In this document: positions 1 through 6,771 of the stretch, piece after piece
Numbering within the stretch: the stretch's first letter is position 1
How the letters are laid out: every line of letters starts with the position of its first letter
Assembly (NCBI GenBank): GCA_002397465.1
Contig: DHAP01000011.1
Coordinates: forward strand, 58,102-101,153
DNA: 43,052 bases
Source: Caryophanales bacterium UBA4951
GTDB lineage: Bacteria; Bacillota_I; Bacilli_A; RFN20; CAG-826
Direction of reading: 5' to 3'
Notes under the pieces: model-generated
The model's input: the letters and a program-made list of their open reading frames with translations, nothing else
The model's database searches: none
Told to the model about the DNA's origin: nothing
Position numbers and translations under genes: made by a program

Positions 1-174
1 ATCGTCCCGATGCTACTTTGCATCAGCGCCTATTTCGACTCTTCGATCGTCTATGAGCTCTATTACCATTCGCTCATGAACTTCCTTCCTAGCGCCGTGC
101 TTGGCTTAGTTGGCTTAGTGTATTTCGTCTATGTCAATAACTCCTATGCCAAGGCCGAAAGGGTCGGCCGTTAA
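1..174 (+). CDS. C-terminal end of a membrane protein (5' end outside window)
   Basis: An open frame runs from the first base to a TAA at 172-174 and encodes 57 residues. They include a hydrophobic stretch (SAVLGLVGLVYFVYV) followed by a short basic tail ending KAERVGR, as expected for the last transmembrane helix and cytoplasmic end of a polytopic membrane protein. Too little remains to name a family. A hairpin follows directly, so it probably ends a separate transcription unit from cysS. Confidence 0.6.
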   Translation: MVPMLLCISAYFDSSIVYELYYHSLMNFLPSAVLGLVGLVYFVYVNNSYAKAERVGR

Positions 175-183
175 GCCTTTTTA
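151..183 (+). terminator. Possible rho-independent terminator
   Basis: AAGGC (151-155) can pair with GCCTT (175-179), enclosing a second helix GGCCGA (153-158)/TCGGCC (164-169) as an alternative pairing, and a T-run follows. It overlaps the end of the upstream membrane-protein gene. Moderate support, because the two helices compete. Confidence 0.4.
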
Positions 184-200
184 TTCATTCATCAGTCTAT

Positions 201-227
201 TTGAGGGGATACCACTTGTGGTATGAT
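201..227 (+). promoter_or_regulatory. Extended -10 promoter of cysS (leaderless start)
   Basis: TATGAT (222-227) is preceded by TGg, giving an extended -10. A weak TTGAGG (201-206) lies 15 nt upstream. The cysS ATG at 234 is only 6 nt past the -10, so transcription should start at or next to the start codon. The purine run GAGGGG (203-208) is too far from 234 to act as a ribosome binding site; it could serve a TTG at 216. Confidence 0.5.
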
Positions 228-233
228 TCATTC

Positions 234-1580
234 ATGCATGAACTGAAACTCTACAATTCCCTTGGGAACAAAGTCGAATTATTTACGCCCATCACACCTG
301 GTGAGGTGTCCATTTATTGCTGTGGGCCGACCGTCTATAATTCGCCGCACATCGGGAATTTCAGGCCCGTCATCGTCTTTGATACCTTGAGGCGCCTATT
401 GATTCACCTTGGCTACAAGGTCACTTTCGTCAGCAATTACACCGACGTCGACGACAAGATAATCAAGAGAGCGGCGGAGCTTCATATCAGCGAGAAGGAG
501 CTAACCGATTCCGTCATCAAGGAATACCGTTCTTTGGTCGATGCGGTGGGGGCCCTTCAACCTGACATCACCCCAACCCCGACCGGCTACATGAATCAGA
601 TCATCTCCTACGTCAAAGACCTTGTCGACAAAGGCGCGGCCTATGTGGCCGATGGCGATGTCTATCTTAGGGTCAGGGACATCCCTGATTATGGTGAGCT
701 TTCCGGAAACTCCGTCGAGTCTTTGGAGAACGGGGCCCGCATCGAGGTCAATAGCAAAAAGGAAGACCCCGTTGATTTCGCTTTGTGGAAGAAAACCGAA
801 GACGGCATCAAATGGGATTCGCCTTTCTCAGAAGGCAGGCCAGGTTGGCACACCGAGTGCTGCGTCATGATCAATTCGATCTTCGCCAAGCAAAACGGCT
901 ACATCGACATCCATGGCGGCGGCTTCGATTTGAAGTTCCCGCACCACGAGAATGAGATGGCCCAAGCCAAAGCCCATAACGGCAACAAACTTGCCAGGTT
1001 CTGGATGCACAACGGCTTCGTGAACATCAATAACGAAAAGATGAGCAAATCCCTTGGCAACGTCATCCTCATGAAGGACGTCATCAAAGAGTATGGCGGC
1101 ATCCCCTTCAGGATGATGCTCCTCTCATCCCATTACCGTTCTCCGGCCTCGTTCAGCGATGACACGATCAAGGAAGCCCAGACCAAATACAGCCAGCTTC
1201 AGGACTCCATCAAAAAGGCCGCGATCTATCTTGAGCTCCATGACGTGGAACCCGAGAGCCTCAAGGCCAAAGACGAGAGCGCATTCCTCAACGCCATGTG
1301 CGACGATCTCAACACCTCGAACGCTTTGAGCGTCCTTTACGAAGAAAACAAGAACCTCAACAATATCTTGAGGAATAGGCAAGTCGACATCGAAGCCCTC
1401 AAAGAAAGCTACGCCCGTCTAAGGGCCTATGAATTCGTTTTGGGGATCGCCCTTGAAATTCCATCCTTAAGCGCGGATGATAAAAGGCTCTATAAAGACT
1501 ATTACGAAGCCAAATCCAACAAGGATTTCCTCAAGAGCGACGAATATAGAAACGCCCTTATCAAGAAAGGGCTCTTCTAA
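234..1580 (+). CDS. cysS: Cysteinyl-tRNA synthetase
   Basis: Class I aminoacyl-tRNA synthetase that charges tRNA-Cys in the cytoplasm. The 448-residue product has the expected length. It carries the zinc ligands C30 (in CCGPTVY), C209 (in WHTEC), H237/H238 and E239 (in FPHHENE), the HIGN motif at 39-42 and KMSKS at about 269-273. The ATG at 234 gives the family-typical beginning MHELKLYN. In-frame TTG codons at 201 and 216 could lengthen it by 11 or 6 residues; the one at 216 has a purine run at good spacing, but the residues added do not look conserved. As in B. subtilis it lies near rlmB and the sigH-rpmG-secE-nusG group, but the Mini-III RNase gene that usually follows is absent and an MgtC-type gene takes its place 27 nt downstream. 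Confidence 0.95.
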   Translation: MHELKLYNSLGNKVELFTPITPGEVSIYCCGPTVYNSPHIGNFRPVIVFDTLRRLLIHLGYKVTFVSNYTDVDDKIIKRAAELHISEKELTDSVIKEYRSLVDAVGALQPDITPTPTGYMNQIISYVKDLVDKGAAYVADGDVYLRVRDIPDYGELSGNSVESLENGARIEVNSKKEDPVDFALWKKTEDGIKWDSPFSEGRPGWHTECCVMINSIFAKQNGYIDIHGGGFDLKFPHHENEMAQAKAHNGNKLARFWMHNGFVNINNEKMSKSLGNVILMKDVIKEYGGIPFRMMLLSSHYRSPASFSDDTIKEAQTKYSQLQDSIKKAAIYLELHDVEPESLKAKDESAFLNAMCDDLNTSNALSVLYEENKNLNNILRNRQVDIEALKESYARLRAYEFVLGIALEIPSLSADDKRLYKDYYEAKSNKDFLKSDEYRNALIKKGLF

Positions 1581-1607
1581 AGACAACAATCATTAAGGAG
1601 AGAGCAT

Positions 1608-2354
1608 ATGCAGCAAGACACCATCGACCGTATCATCGTCAGTTGGTTCAACACCGGCTTCGGCGGTGCCGCCCCAGAGTGGGTTGGCAACCTTGTTTTG
1701 ATCGCTCTTTCGCTTTTGGCCTCCGCCGTCTTCTCTGGCATCATCGGATTCGAGCGTGAATATCACGGACACGCCGCTGGGCTTAGGACCCATCTTTTGG
1801 TCTCGGTCGGCAGCGCCCTCATCATGATCATCTCCATCTATGGATTCCCCTCAAGCTTCACGACTCGCGACCCCGCCCGTTTGGCGGCTCAGGTCGTCAC
1901 CGGCATCGGCTTCTTGGGCGCCGGAACCATCGTTCAGACCGGCACTGACGTCAAAGGACTCACGACCGCGACCACCATCTGGGTTTGCATGGCCATCGGT
2001 TTAGCCTCGGGCAGTGGCAACTTCGTCGTGGCCGCCTTGGCGACCGCCCTTGCCTATATCTGCCTCGTCATGATGAGAAAGATCGAGAAACTCCTTGCTA
2101 GACGCAACCCGATCGTCATGATCGTCATGCCAAGCGACAAGCCAGTCCTCAAAGACATAATCCTTATCGCCAACCGTTATTCGATCTCGGTCCGTGACAC
2201 CCAGTCCGAACTTGTCTCCTATCAGGAGAACAGCGCAATCCGTATTACGATGCGTTGCTCGTTCGCCACTCAGAGTTCAATAACTGCTTTCGTGGACGAA
2301 CTGCGTTTTACCCTTAGACCACTCGAACTAAAAGTCTCGACTGAGCCTCAATAA
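1608..2354 (+). CDS. MgtC/SapB family membrane protein
   Basis: A 248-residue inner-membrane protein. The N-terminal half holds about four transmembrane helices with the family's conserved blocks: GFEREYHGHAAGLRTH, a following LLVSVGSAL, RDPARLAAQVVTGIGFLGAG and VKGLTTATTIW. Residues from about 165 onward form a soluble ACT-like tail, as in longer MgtC proteins. Family members are linked to magnesium limitation, membrane potential and, in pathogens, to inhibition of the F-type ATPase; the role here is unknown. An AAGGAG sequence precedes the ATG, and the 27-nt gap suggests co-transcription with cysS. An MgtA-type ATPase lies in the same window, but nothing in the sequence ties the two together. 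Confidence 0.88.
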   Translation: MQQDTIDRIIVSWFNTGFGGAAPEWVGNLVLIALSLLASAVFSGIIGFEREYHGHAAGLRTHLLVSVGSALIMIISIYGFPSSFTTRDPARLAAQVVTGIGFLGAGTIVQTGTDVKGLTTATTIWVCMAIGLASGSGNFVVAALATALAYICLVMMRKIEKLLARRNPIVMIVMPSDKPVLKDIILIANRYSISVRDTQSELVSYQENSAIRITMRCSFATQSSITAFVDELRFTLRPLELKVSTEPQ

Positions 2355-2387
2355 GCTTTTAGAATCGCCTAAAGTTGGATTACTGAA

Positions 2388-3119
2388 ATGAAAGATCCCC
2401 ACAGCCTAAATTATGTTTACGGTAGAAACGCCGCTAAGTCATCTTTAGAGTGTGACAAAGTCGAAAAGCTATTCGTTAGCTTTCATTTGGCTAACGACCC
2501 GATATGCGCTATCGCGAAAGCCAAGAACGTGAAAGTCGAGGTGTGCGATGAAGGGAGGCTGACAAGCCTTGCCGGCTCAGGCCATCACCAAGGATTCGTG
2601 GCTCTCTCGAAGCCATTTTCTTACTCTTCGTTAAAAGAGATCGTCGATGGGGCCAAAAACAAGAAATACCCTTTGATATTAATACTGGATGGCATTGAGG
2701 ATCCCCAAAATCTAGGTGCCATATTGCGCAGCTGCGATGCTTTTGGAGTAGATGGCATAATCATCAAAAATCGCGGTGAAGTCCCCCTCAATTCAACTGT
2801 CGCAAAAGTTTCGACCGGAGCGATTAACTATATAAAAGTTGCGATGGTCCCCAATCTTTCAATGGCTATAGAGTCCTTGAAGAAAGAGGGCTATTGGATC
2901 GTCGCCTCTGATGGCAGCGCCAAGCAAAGCTATGACGAAGTCGATTACAATTCGCCAATCGCCCTCATTGTTGGAAGCGAAGGCTTTGGCATCTCCAATC
3001 TAGTTCTCAAACATTCCGATTTCATCGTGAAGATTCCGATGTATGGGCACGTCAATTCCCTTAATGCCTCCGTGGCGACGGCCATACTTCTGTCGAACAT
3101 AATAATCACTAGGAAATAA
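2388..3119 (+). CDS. rlmB: TrmH/SpoU family rRNA 2'-O-methyltransferase (RlmB-like)
   Basis: SAM-dependent 2'-O-ribose methyltransferase of the knotted SPOUT class, 243 residues. An N-terminal L30e-like substrate-binding domain (about 1-75) precedes the catalytic domain with the three SpoU motifs: NLGAILRSCDAFG, ALIVGSEGFGIS and IPMYGHVNSLNASVATAI. The length and the position between cysS and the sigH-like gene match RlmB (YacO) of Bacillus, which modifies 23S rRNA G2251-type positions; the exact target is inferred. There is no strong ribosome binding site. A TAGAAT box (2360-2365) could start a short leader from within the gap after the MgtC gene. Confidence 0.88.
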   Translation: MKDPHSLNYVYGRNAAKSSLECDKVEKLFVSFHLANDPICAIAKAKNVKVEVCDEGRLTSLAGSGHHQGFVALSKPFSYSSLKEIVDGAKNKKYPLILILDGIEDPQNLGAILRSCDAFGVDGIIIKNRGEVPLNSTVAKVSTGAINYIKVAMVPNLSMAIESLKKEGYWIVASDGSAKQSYDEVDYNSPIALIVGSEGFGISNLVLKHSDFIVKIPMYGHVNSLNASVATAILLSNIIITRK

Positions 3120-3131
3120 CACAAAATAATA

Positions 3132-3902
3132 ATGTTTATAGAAACATCCTCAAATGAGCGATTGTTTTCCTTGTACTCTTCAGGAGACGAGAAAGGCAAA
3201 AGCGAACTCATAACACGTTTTTACAACCTTCGACACAAACATGCCTACATGGTCTCTCCCAACCTCACCAGGTTTATGGAAGAAGGCGAAATCAACTATT
3301 GCTGTTTCATCGCCATGACCAAAGCCTTTGAAAAGTTCAGACCCATGGGCGGGAACCTCCTCAATTACTATCTGACGATATTTCAGCACGAAATCTGTCA
3401 TAAAGCCAACGAGATCGGCGTCATGAAATTCGGGAAGACTGTCAGCATTGACGCCCCGATAAGAGGCCATGACTCCGAGCTTTCGCTCCACGAGGTCATA
3501 CCTGGAGAAAACATGGAAGACCCCAAGAACTACCATGAGTATGTGGAAGGCGCCAACTCTTATTCAAAACTGGCCGAGTCCCTGGAACCGATCGCCCTCG
3601 ACATAGCGAGACTCCGTCACGAGGGCTATACCTATGAGGAGATTTCAAAAAAGACCGGTCTCAGCATCAAAAAGATCCGCAATCACTGTGCCCTCTTTTC
3701 CAAATTGGTGCGTGAAGGCATAGAAGTTGGCAGCTTTGAAAACGTCCTATGCAAAAAGAAGAACAGGAAAATCCTCAAAGCCTCAGAAAAGAAAAAAGAC
3801 GACGATTACTCTACGAGTGCTCTCCCAAAGAATTCCGACGCCGAGAAAAACTCCAAATCCATTCCCGACCACCCTTCAAAAAAGCGTAAGAATACCATTT
3901 GA
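3132..3902 (+). CDS. Divergent SigH-like sigma-70 family factor
   Basis: A 256-residue protein in the position of sigH. A sigma region-2-like stretch runs over about residues 18-100 (SGDEKGKSELITRFYNL, then AMTKAFEKF and a segment resembling SigH's ITRQI). It is followed by SIDAPIRGHDSELSLHEVI, which parallels the SLDKPI...LLDVI linker of SigH. Region 4 is a helix-turn-helix at about 175-205 (TYEEISKKTGLSIKKI). About 50 residues of Lys/Ser-rich tail follow and are not part of the sigma fold. Conservation in region 2 is weak, so promoter recognition may differ from classical SigH. The nearest purine-rich sequence is about 17 nt before the ATG, so the start is less certain. The neighbours rlmB and rpmG support the assignment. 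Confidence 0.68.
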   Translation: MFIETSSNERLFSLYSSGDEKGKSELITRFYNLRHKHAYMVSPNLTRFMEEGEINYCCFIAMTKAFEKFRPMGGNLLNYYLTIFQHEICHKANEIGVMKFGKTVSIDAPIRGHDSELSLHEVIPGENMEDPKNYHEYVEGANSYSKLAESLEPIALDIARLRHEGYTYEEISKKTGLSIKKIRNHCALFSKLVREGIEVGSFENVLCKKKNRKILKASEKKKDDDYSTSALPKNSDAEKNSKSIPDHPSKKRKNTI

Positions 3903-3927
3903 CAGTTCCCCCTATGGGGGATAAGAT
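3899..3927 (+). promoter_or_regulatory. Promoter of rpmG-secE-nusG with palindromic spacer
   Basis: TTGACA (3899-3904) and TAAGAT (3922-3927) are separated by 17 nt. The -35 overlaps the stop codon of the sigma gene. The spacer contains a near-perfect palindrome, TCCCCC-TAT-GGGGGA (3907-3921), which could be an operator. Transcription would start near 3934. Confidence 0.65.
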
Positions 3928-3956
3928 GGACACGCTGAGAATTAGGATAGAGGTTT

Positions 3957-4106
3957 ATGGGAAGGGAAAAGGTTTTTTTGATTTGCTCCGAGTGCTTGTC
4001 CAGGAACTATACTGTGACTAAGCGCAAAGACGACCCACGCCGCCTCGAGCTCAACAAGTACTGCCCGCACTGTGGGAAGTACACGCTCCACAAAGAGAGC
4101 AAGTGA
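3957..4106 (+). CDS. rpmG: 50S ribosomal protein L33
   Basis: A 49-residue protein. It carries the zinc-binding form of L33 with two CxxC pairs (C10/C13 and C36/C39), the typical ICSEC start and the ending LNKYCPHCGKYTLHKESK. L33 sits near the E site of the large ribosomal subunit. The ATG at 3957 follows a weak AGAGG, and the gene ends 12 nt before secE, the normal rpmGB-secE-nusG arrangement of Firmicutes. A zinc-requiring L33 fits a genome that also encodes zinc homeostasis genes nearby. Confidence 0.93.
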   Translation: MGREKVFLICSECLSRNYTVTKRKDDPRRLELNKYCPHCGKYTLHKESK

Positions 4107-4118
4107 AAGGAGACGTTC

Positions 4119-4316
4119 ATGACACCACCGATCAAATACATGAAGGAAGTCGTGAAAGAGGGCAAGCGCGTTCGCTGGCCTAGCCGTGAGACCTTATGGC
4201 CCGCCATCGGCGTCGTCATCTGCATAGCCGTTTTTGCTGCCATTTTCTTGGCGCTTGAAGACTATACGGCTTATCAGATCGTTGAACAGTTGAAAGCGGC
4301 CTTTGGAGGGAAATAA
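4119..4316 (+). CDS. secE: Preprotein translocase subunit SecE
   Basis: A 65-residue, single-helix SecE of the short Gram-positive type. It shows the amphipathic segment with the signature KEVVKEGKRVRWPSRET, then one transmembrane helix (about 29-50). SecE clamps SecY in the SecYEG channel. An AAAGGAGA ribosome binding site lies just upstream, next to the rpmG stop, and nusG begins 5 nt after its end. Confidence 0.95.
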   Translation: MTPPIKYMKEVVKEGKRVRWPSRETLWPAIGVVICIAVFAAIFLALEDYTAYQIVEQLKAAFGGK

Positions 4317-4321
4317 GACTT

Positions 4322-4876
4322 ATGCCAGCACAATTAGGCGAAAAGCAGTGGTACATCGTTACCACATATTCTATGCACGAGGCCAAAACGGCCGACAATC
4401 TTAAGAAACGTATCGTGTCCATGAACATGCAGGATTACATCCTTCGTGTCCTCGTGGCCGAACAGGAAGTACCAGTACTCAAAGATGGGCTTCCGACAGG
4501 AAAGACCAAGACCAAGAATTTATATCCTGGCTACATCTTCGTCGAAATGATCATGACCGATGAGTCATGGTACATCGTCCGTAACACCCCGGGTGTCACC
4601 GGCATCGCCGGTTCCAGCGGCGGCGGACAGAAGCCGACCCCAGTCACCCGCGAGGAGATTGAGCCGGTCTTGAAGAGAATGGGTCTCATCGACAGCTCGA
4701 TGTATGATCGTTATAACGTCGGGGATGCCGTCAAGGTCATCCATGGTCCTCTCGAGGGCACCGAAGGCAAGATCATCTCCATCGACAAGCAGACTGGTGC
4801 CTGCCGCGTCGACACGATCTTCTTCGGCCGTTCAACCCCGGTCGACGTCGACTTCTCTGAAATCGAGAAGATCTGA
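4322..4876 (+). CDS. nusG: Transcription termination/antitermination factor NusG
   Basis: A 184-residue NusG. The NGN domain (about 8-115) has the starting block KQWYIVTTYSMHE and the LYPGYIFVEM motif with the downstream VRNTPGVTGI. The KOW domain (about 130-184) contains VGDAVKVIHGPLEGTEGKI. It binds the RNA polymerase clamp and couples transcription to pausing, termination and translation. The gene ends with TGA, one of several uses of TGA as stop here. A strong hairpin with T-tract follows, so the rplK operon 7 kb downstream is separately transcribed. Confidence 0.96.
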   Translation: MPAQLGEKQWYIVTTYSMHEAKTADNLKKRIVSMNMQDYILRVLVAEQEVPVLKDGLPTGKTKTKNLYPGYIFVEMIMTDESWYIVRNTPGVTGIAGSSGGGQKPTPVTREEIEPVLKRMGLIDSSMYDRYNVGDAVKVIHGPLEGTEGKIISIDKQTGACRVDTIFFGRSTPVDVDFSEIEKI

Positions 4877-4888
4877 TCTAACGAAAAC

Positions 4889-4926
4889 AAAAGGATGCCG
4901 CTTTCAGCAGGCGGCATCCTTTTTTG
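4889..4926 (+). terminator. Bidirectional terminator between nusG and the convergent membrane gene
   Basis: GGATGCCGC (4893-4901) pairs perfectly with GCGGCATCC (4911-4919) around a 9-nt loop. A T-tract follows on the plus strand and a run of A on the left gives a T-tract for the minus-strand gene, so it should stop transcription from both sides. Confidence 0.9.
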
Positions 4927-4933
4927 TTCTTTC

Positions 4934-5674
4934 TTATTTCTCGGTGGCTTCGCTGGACTCTTCGATGTCGTAATCCTTCTTGGCATAGCGGAGGCTGAAG
5001 AGAGTGAGGAACGACGGGATGAGCGGAGCCAACAGGAAGATATGTCTCAATATCGTCTGAAGAGGATGGGCGAAGTAAGTGCCTTCATGGAGCTGCTCGC
5101 TCACATAGACCGCAGTGGAAGTGATGGAGAAGCAGATTACCATGGCGATGCCTAAGTCGAGGATGATCCTCCATTTCTTTGGCTCATGGCCGAATAGCAG
5201 GGCCAATAGGAACAACAAGAACCCCGCCAAAGGAAGGTAGAGGTTGAAGTTTCTTAGGACATAAACGCAGGTTGAGTAGATGGCCCCGTGGTTATAGATG
5301 TACAAAGAGGGGATGTCGAAGGTGGCGGGGATCAATAAACTCATGGAGACGATGAGCCAGGCGAAGGTGTAGTAGACCATCTGGGTCTTTTCGGTCTGGG
5401 AGCGGTAGATGAAGATGACGAAGAAGATCAAAACGAAGGAGATGATGAGCTCGGTGAATTCGTCAGCGACCTCAAGAGCCAGGTTGGCGTTTAACTCGCC
5501 GGAGTCCAAAGTGACGTCCCTTCCTTCGATGGCCAAGATCAAGAAGACGATGGCACAAAAGATGTGCAGGATGTCGTAGATGGCGAATCCGATGGTATTA
5601 AGAGTCCTGTCAGTATTTTTGAGATTGGCCTTGCTCTTGTCGAAATGCGAAAGTGGATGATTAAGTAATGGCAT
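4934..5674 (-). CDS. Six-helix membrane protein of unknown function
   Basis: A 246-residue hydrophobic protein with about six predicted transmembrane segments, starting around residues 26-50, 75-92, 100-122, 132-160, 168-192 and 205-230. A charged C-terminal tail ends with EESSEATEK. I recognise no family. The frame stays open upstream to 6256, but that part is the reverse of the HD-domain gene. The ATG at 5674 is preceded by an extended -10 (TGC plus TATGAA) only 6 nt away and no ribosome binding site, so I chose it as a leaderless start. It converges on nusG and diverges from the HD-domain gene. Confidence 0.65.
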   Translation of the reverse strand: MPLLNHPLSHFDKSKANLKNTDRTLNTIGFAIYDILHIFCAIVFLILAIEGRDVTLDSGELNANLALEVADEFTELIISFVLIFFVIFIYRSQTEKTQMVYYTFAWLIVSMSLLIPATFDIPSLYIYNHGAIYSTCVYVLRNFNLYLPLAGFLLFLLALLFGHEPKKWRIILDLGIAMVICFSITSTAVYVSEQLHEGTYFAHPLQTILRHIFLLAPLIPSFLTLFSLRYAKKDYDIEESSEATEK

Positions 5675-5680
5675 GATTAT

Positions 5681-5689
5681 TTCATAGCA
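5681..5689 (-). promoter_or_regulatory. Extended -10 box for the minus-strand membrane gene
   Basis: Read on the minus strand, TGC-TATGAA ends 6 nt before the ATG at 5674. No purine-rich ribosome binding site is present between them. This places the transcript start at the start codon. Confidence 0.4.
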
Positions 5690-5838
5690 TACCCACTTGG
5701 CTTTTGCTATGCAAAGGATACGTTTTGCGGTCAAACAGCATCCTTTTGAGAGAGATGGCGCTAAAAAGAAGAAAACTAGCCGCAAAGGAAAATTGGACAT
5801 AATAGCGAATAATGTGTAAGTTTTCTCAAAAATGGCTA

Positions 5839-5844
5839 TAAAAT
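5839..5844 (+). promoter_or_regulatory. -10 box directly before the HD-domain gene
   Basis: The A/T-rich box TATAAAAT (5837-5844) lies 7 nt before the ATG at 5852, with no Shine-Dalgarno sequence in between. A clear -35 is not visible. The arrangement fits a leaderless mRNA. Confidence 0.4.
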
Positions 5845-5851
5845 ATGGCCC

Positions 5852-6334
5852 ATGATAATCGATGAATACTTCGACTCGATAGCTAAACCCATCCTCGAAG
5901 ATGAAAAATACAAACAGCTGGAAGCCCTCGTTGCCCATAGCGATTTCTCGGTCTATGACCATTCTCTTTACGTGGCCATCAGAAGCTACGTCTACGCCAA
6001 AAACAAAGGACTGGATCTCGACTATTCCTCCTTGATAAGAGGGGCTCTGCTCCATGATTATTATCTCTATGATTGGCATAAGCCCCACAAAGGACACCGC
6101 CTTCATGGCTTCAGACATCCTTATTTCGCCTTGCATAACGCCAAAAGGGATTTCGTTTTGAATGACAAGGAAAAGAACATCATCAAAAGCCACATGTGGC
6201 CTTTGACCTTGTTCACTTTTCCAACTTCCAAAGAAGCGTGGATCGTGATGCACCAAGACACGGTCGAGGCTTTTTATGAGACCAAAAGTTGCAAGAATAA
6301 GCTTATTTTGCCAAAATTAGTTAAATTAAGATAA
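5852..6334 (+). CDS. HD-domain phosphohydrolase-family protein
   Basis: A 160-residue soluble protein with the HD metal-binding pattern: H at the start of helix 1 (YDHSLYVAIRSY), the HD pair in GALLHDYYLYDW, downstream histidines in HGFRHP and KSHMWP, and an aspartate in MHQDTVEAF. This layout resembles a small HD-superfamily group in Firmicutes (LLHDFFLYDW-type), whose substrate is unknown to me. HD enzymes hydrolyse phosphate esters such as nucleotides. It is transcribed divergently from the six-helix membrane gene. Confidence 0.78.
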   Translation: MIIDEYFDSIAKPILEDEKYKQLEALVAHSDFSVYDHSLYVAIRSYVYAKNKGLDLDYSSLIRGALLHDYYLYDWHKPHKGHRLHGFRHPYFALHNAKRDFVLNDKEKNIIKSHMWPLTLFTFPTSKEAWIVMHQDTVEAFYETKSCKNKLILPKLVKLR

Positions 6335-6386
6335 CGATATAATTGACGGATCCACCTAATATATTCATTCAATCGTCATGTTAAAT

Positions 6387-6402
6387 ATGAATGATTGTTC
6401 AT
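6387..6402 (+). promoter_or_regulatory. Upstream SmtB/ArsR-type operator
   Basis: The inverted repeat ATGAAT-GATT-GTTCAT contains the core TGAA-N6-TTCA used by zinc-sensing SmtB/CzrA-type repressors. It lies immediately upstream of the -35 box of the regulator-ATPase promoter. Confidence 0.6.
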
Positions 6403-6408
6403 TTTGTC

Positions 6409-6436
6409 TTGCCTTATTTAGGATGCCATCTATAAT
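6409..6436 (+). promoter_or_regulatory. Promoter of the zinc regulator-ATPase operon
   Basis: A consensus TATAAT (6431-6436) with TTGCCT (6409-6414) 16 nt upstream. The predicted start, near 6443, puts one operator just upstream of the -35 and the other in the first part of the transcript. Confidence 0.6.
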
Positions 6437-6446
6437 TGATGATGCA

Positions 6447-6468
6447 AATATGAAGGGAGATTCATATT
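6447..6468 (+). promoter_or_regulatory. Downstream SmtB/ArsR-type operator overlapping the ribosome binding site
   Basis: A perfect 8-bp inverted repeat, AATATGAA and TTCATATT, separated by GGGAGA. It has the TGAA-N6-TTCA core, ends one base before the ATG at 6469 and holds the Shine-Dalgarno sequence in its spacer. Repressor binding would block elongation or start of transcription, and the RNA version could fold over the ribosome binding site. Confidence 0.65.
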
Positions 6469-6762
6469 ATGGCCAAGATGCCCGATGAGAAAACCTTAGA
6501 CAAGATGGAGTCGCTTCTCAATATCGCAAGCGACTACACGAGACTAAAAATCCTTTATGCGATTTCCAATGGCGACCTCTGCGTCAATGACATCGTGAAA
6601 CTCGTGGGGGCTTCCCAGTCTTTGGTGAGCCACCAACTCAAAGTTTTGAGGAAAGCCAAACTCGTGGCCACCCACAAGGAAGGCACCAAAGTCTATTACA
6701 AACTTGATGACGAACACGTTTTGGCCCTGCTCGACATCGTCTACTCCCACGTCAGCGAATAA
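6469..6762 (+). CDS. ArsR/SmtB-family metal-sensing repressor (zinc-type alpha-5 site)
   Basis: A 97-residue winged-helix repressor. The helix-turn-helix is around residues 38-62 (CVNDIVKLVGASQSLVSHQLKVLR) and the wing is HKEGTKVYYKL. The last helix carries D-x-H, then a His 11 residues after that His and a Glu 3 further on. This is the D-x-H-x10-H-x2-E spacing of the SmtB alpha-5 zinc site, so zinc (possibly also Co or Cd) is the likely signal. The lone Cys in DLCVND does not form the CadC cysteine site (normally CVC). It lies 9 nt before the ATPase it presumably controls, and two matching operators flank its promoter. Confidence 0.9.
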   Translation: MAKMPDEKTLDKMESLLNIASDYTRLKILYAISNGDLCVNDIVKLVGASQSLVSHQLKVLRKAKLVATHKEGTKVYYKLDDEHVLALLDIVYSHVSE

Positions 6763-6771
6763 GGAGAATCT

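Noticed and set aside
5675..6256. Upstream 194 codons of the minus-strand frame over the HD gene
   Set aside because: This part is the reverse complement of the well-supported HD-domain gene, and an extended -10 lies just before the ATG at 5674.
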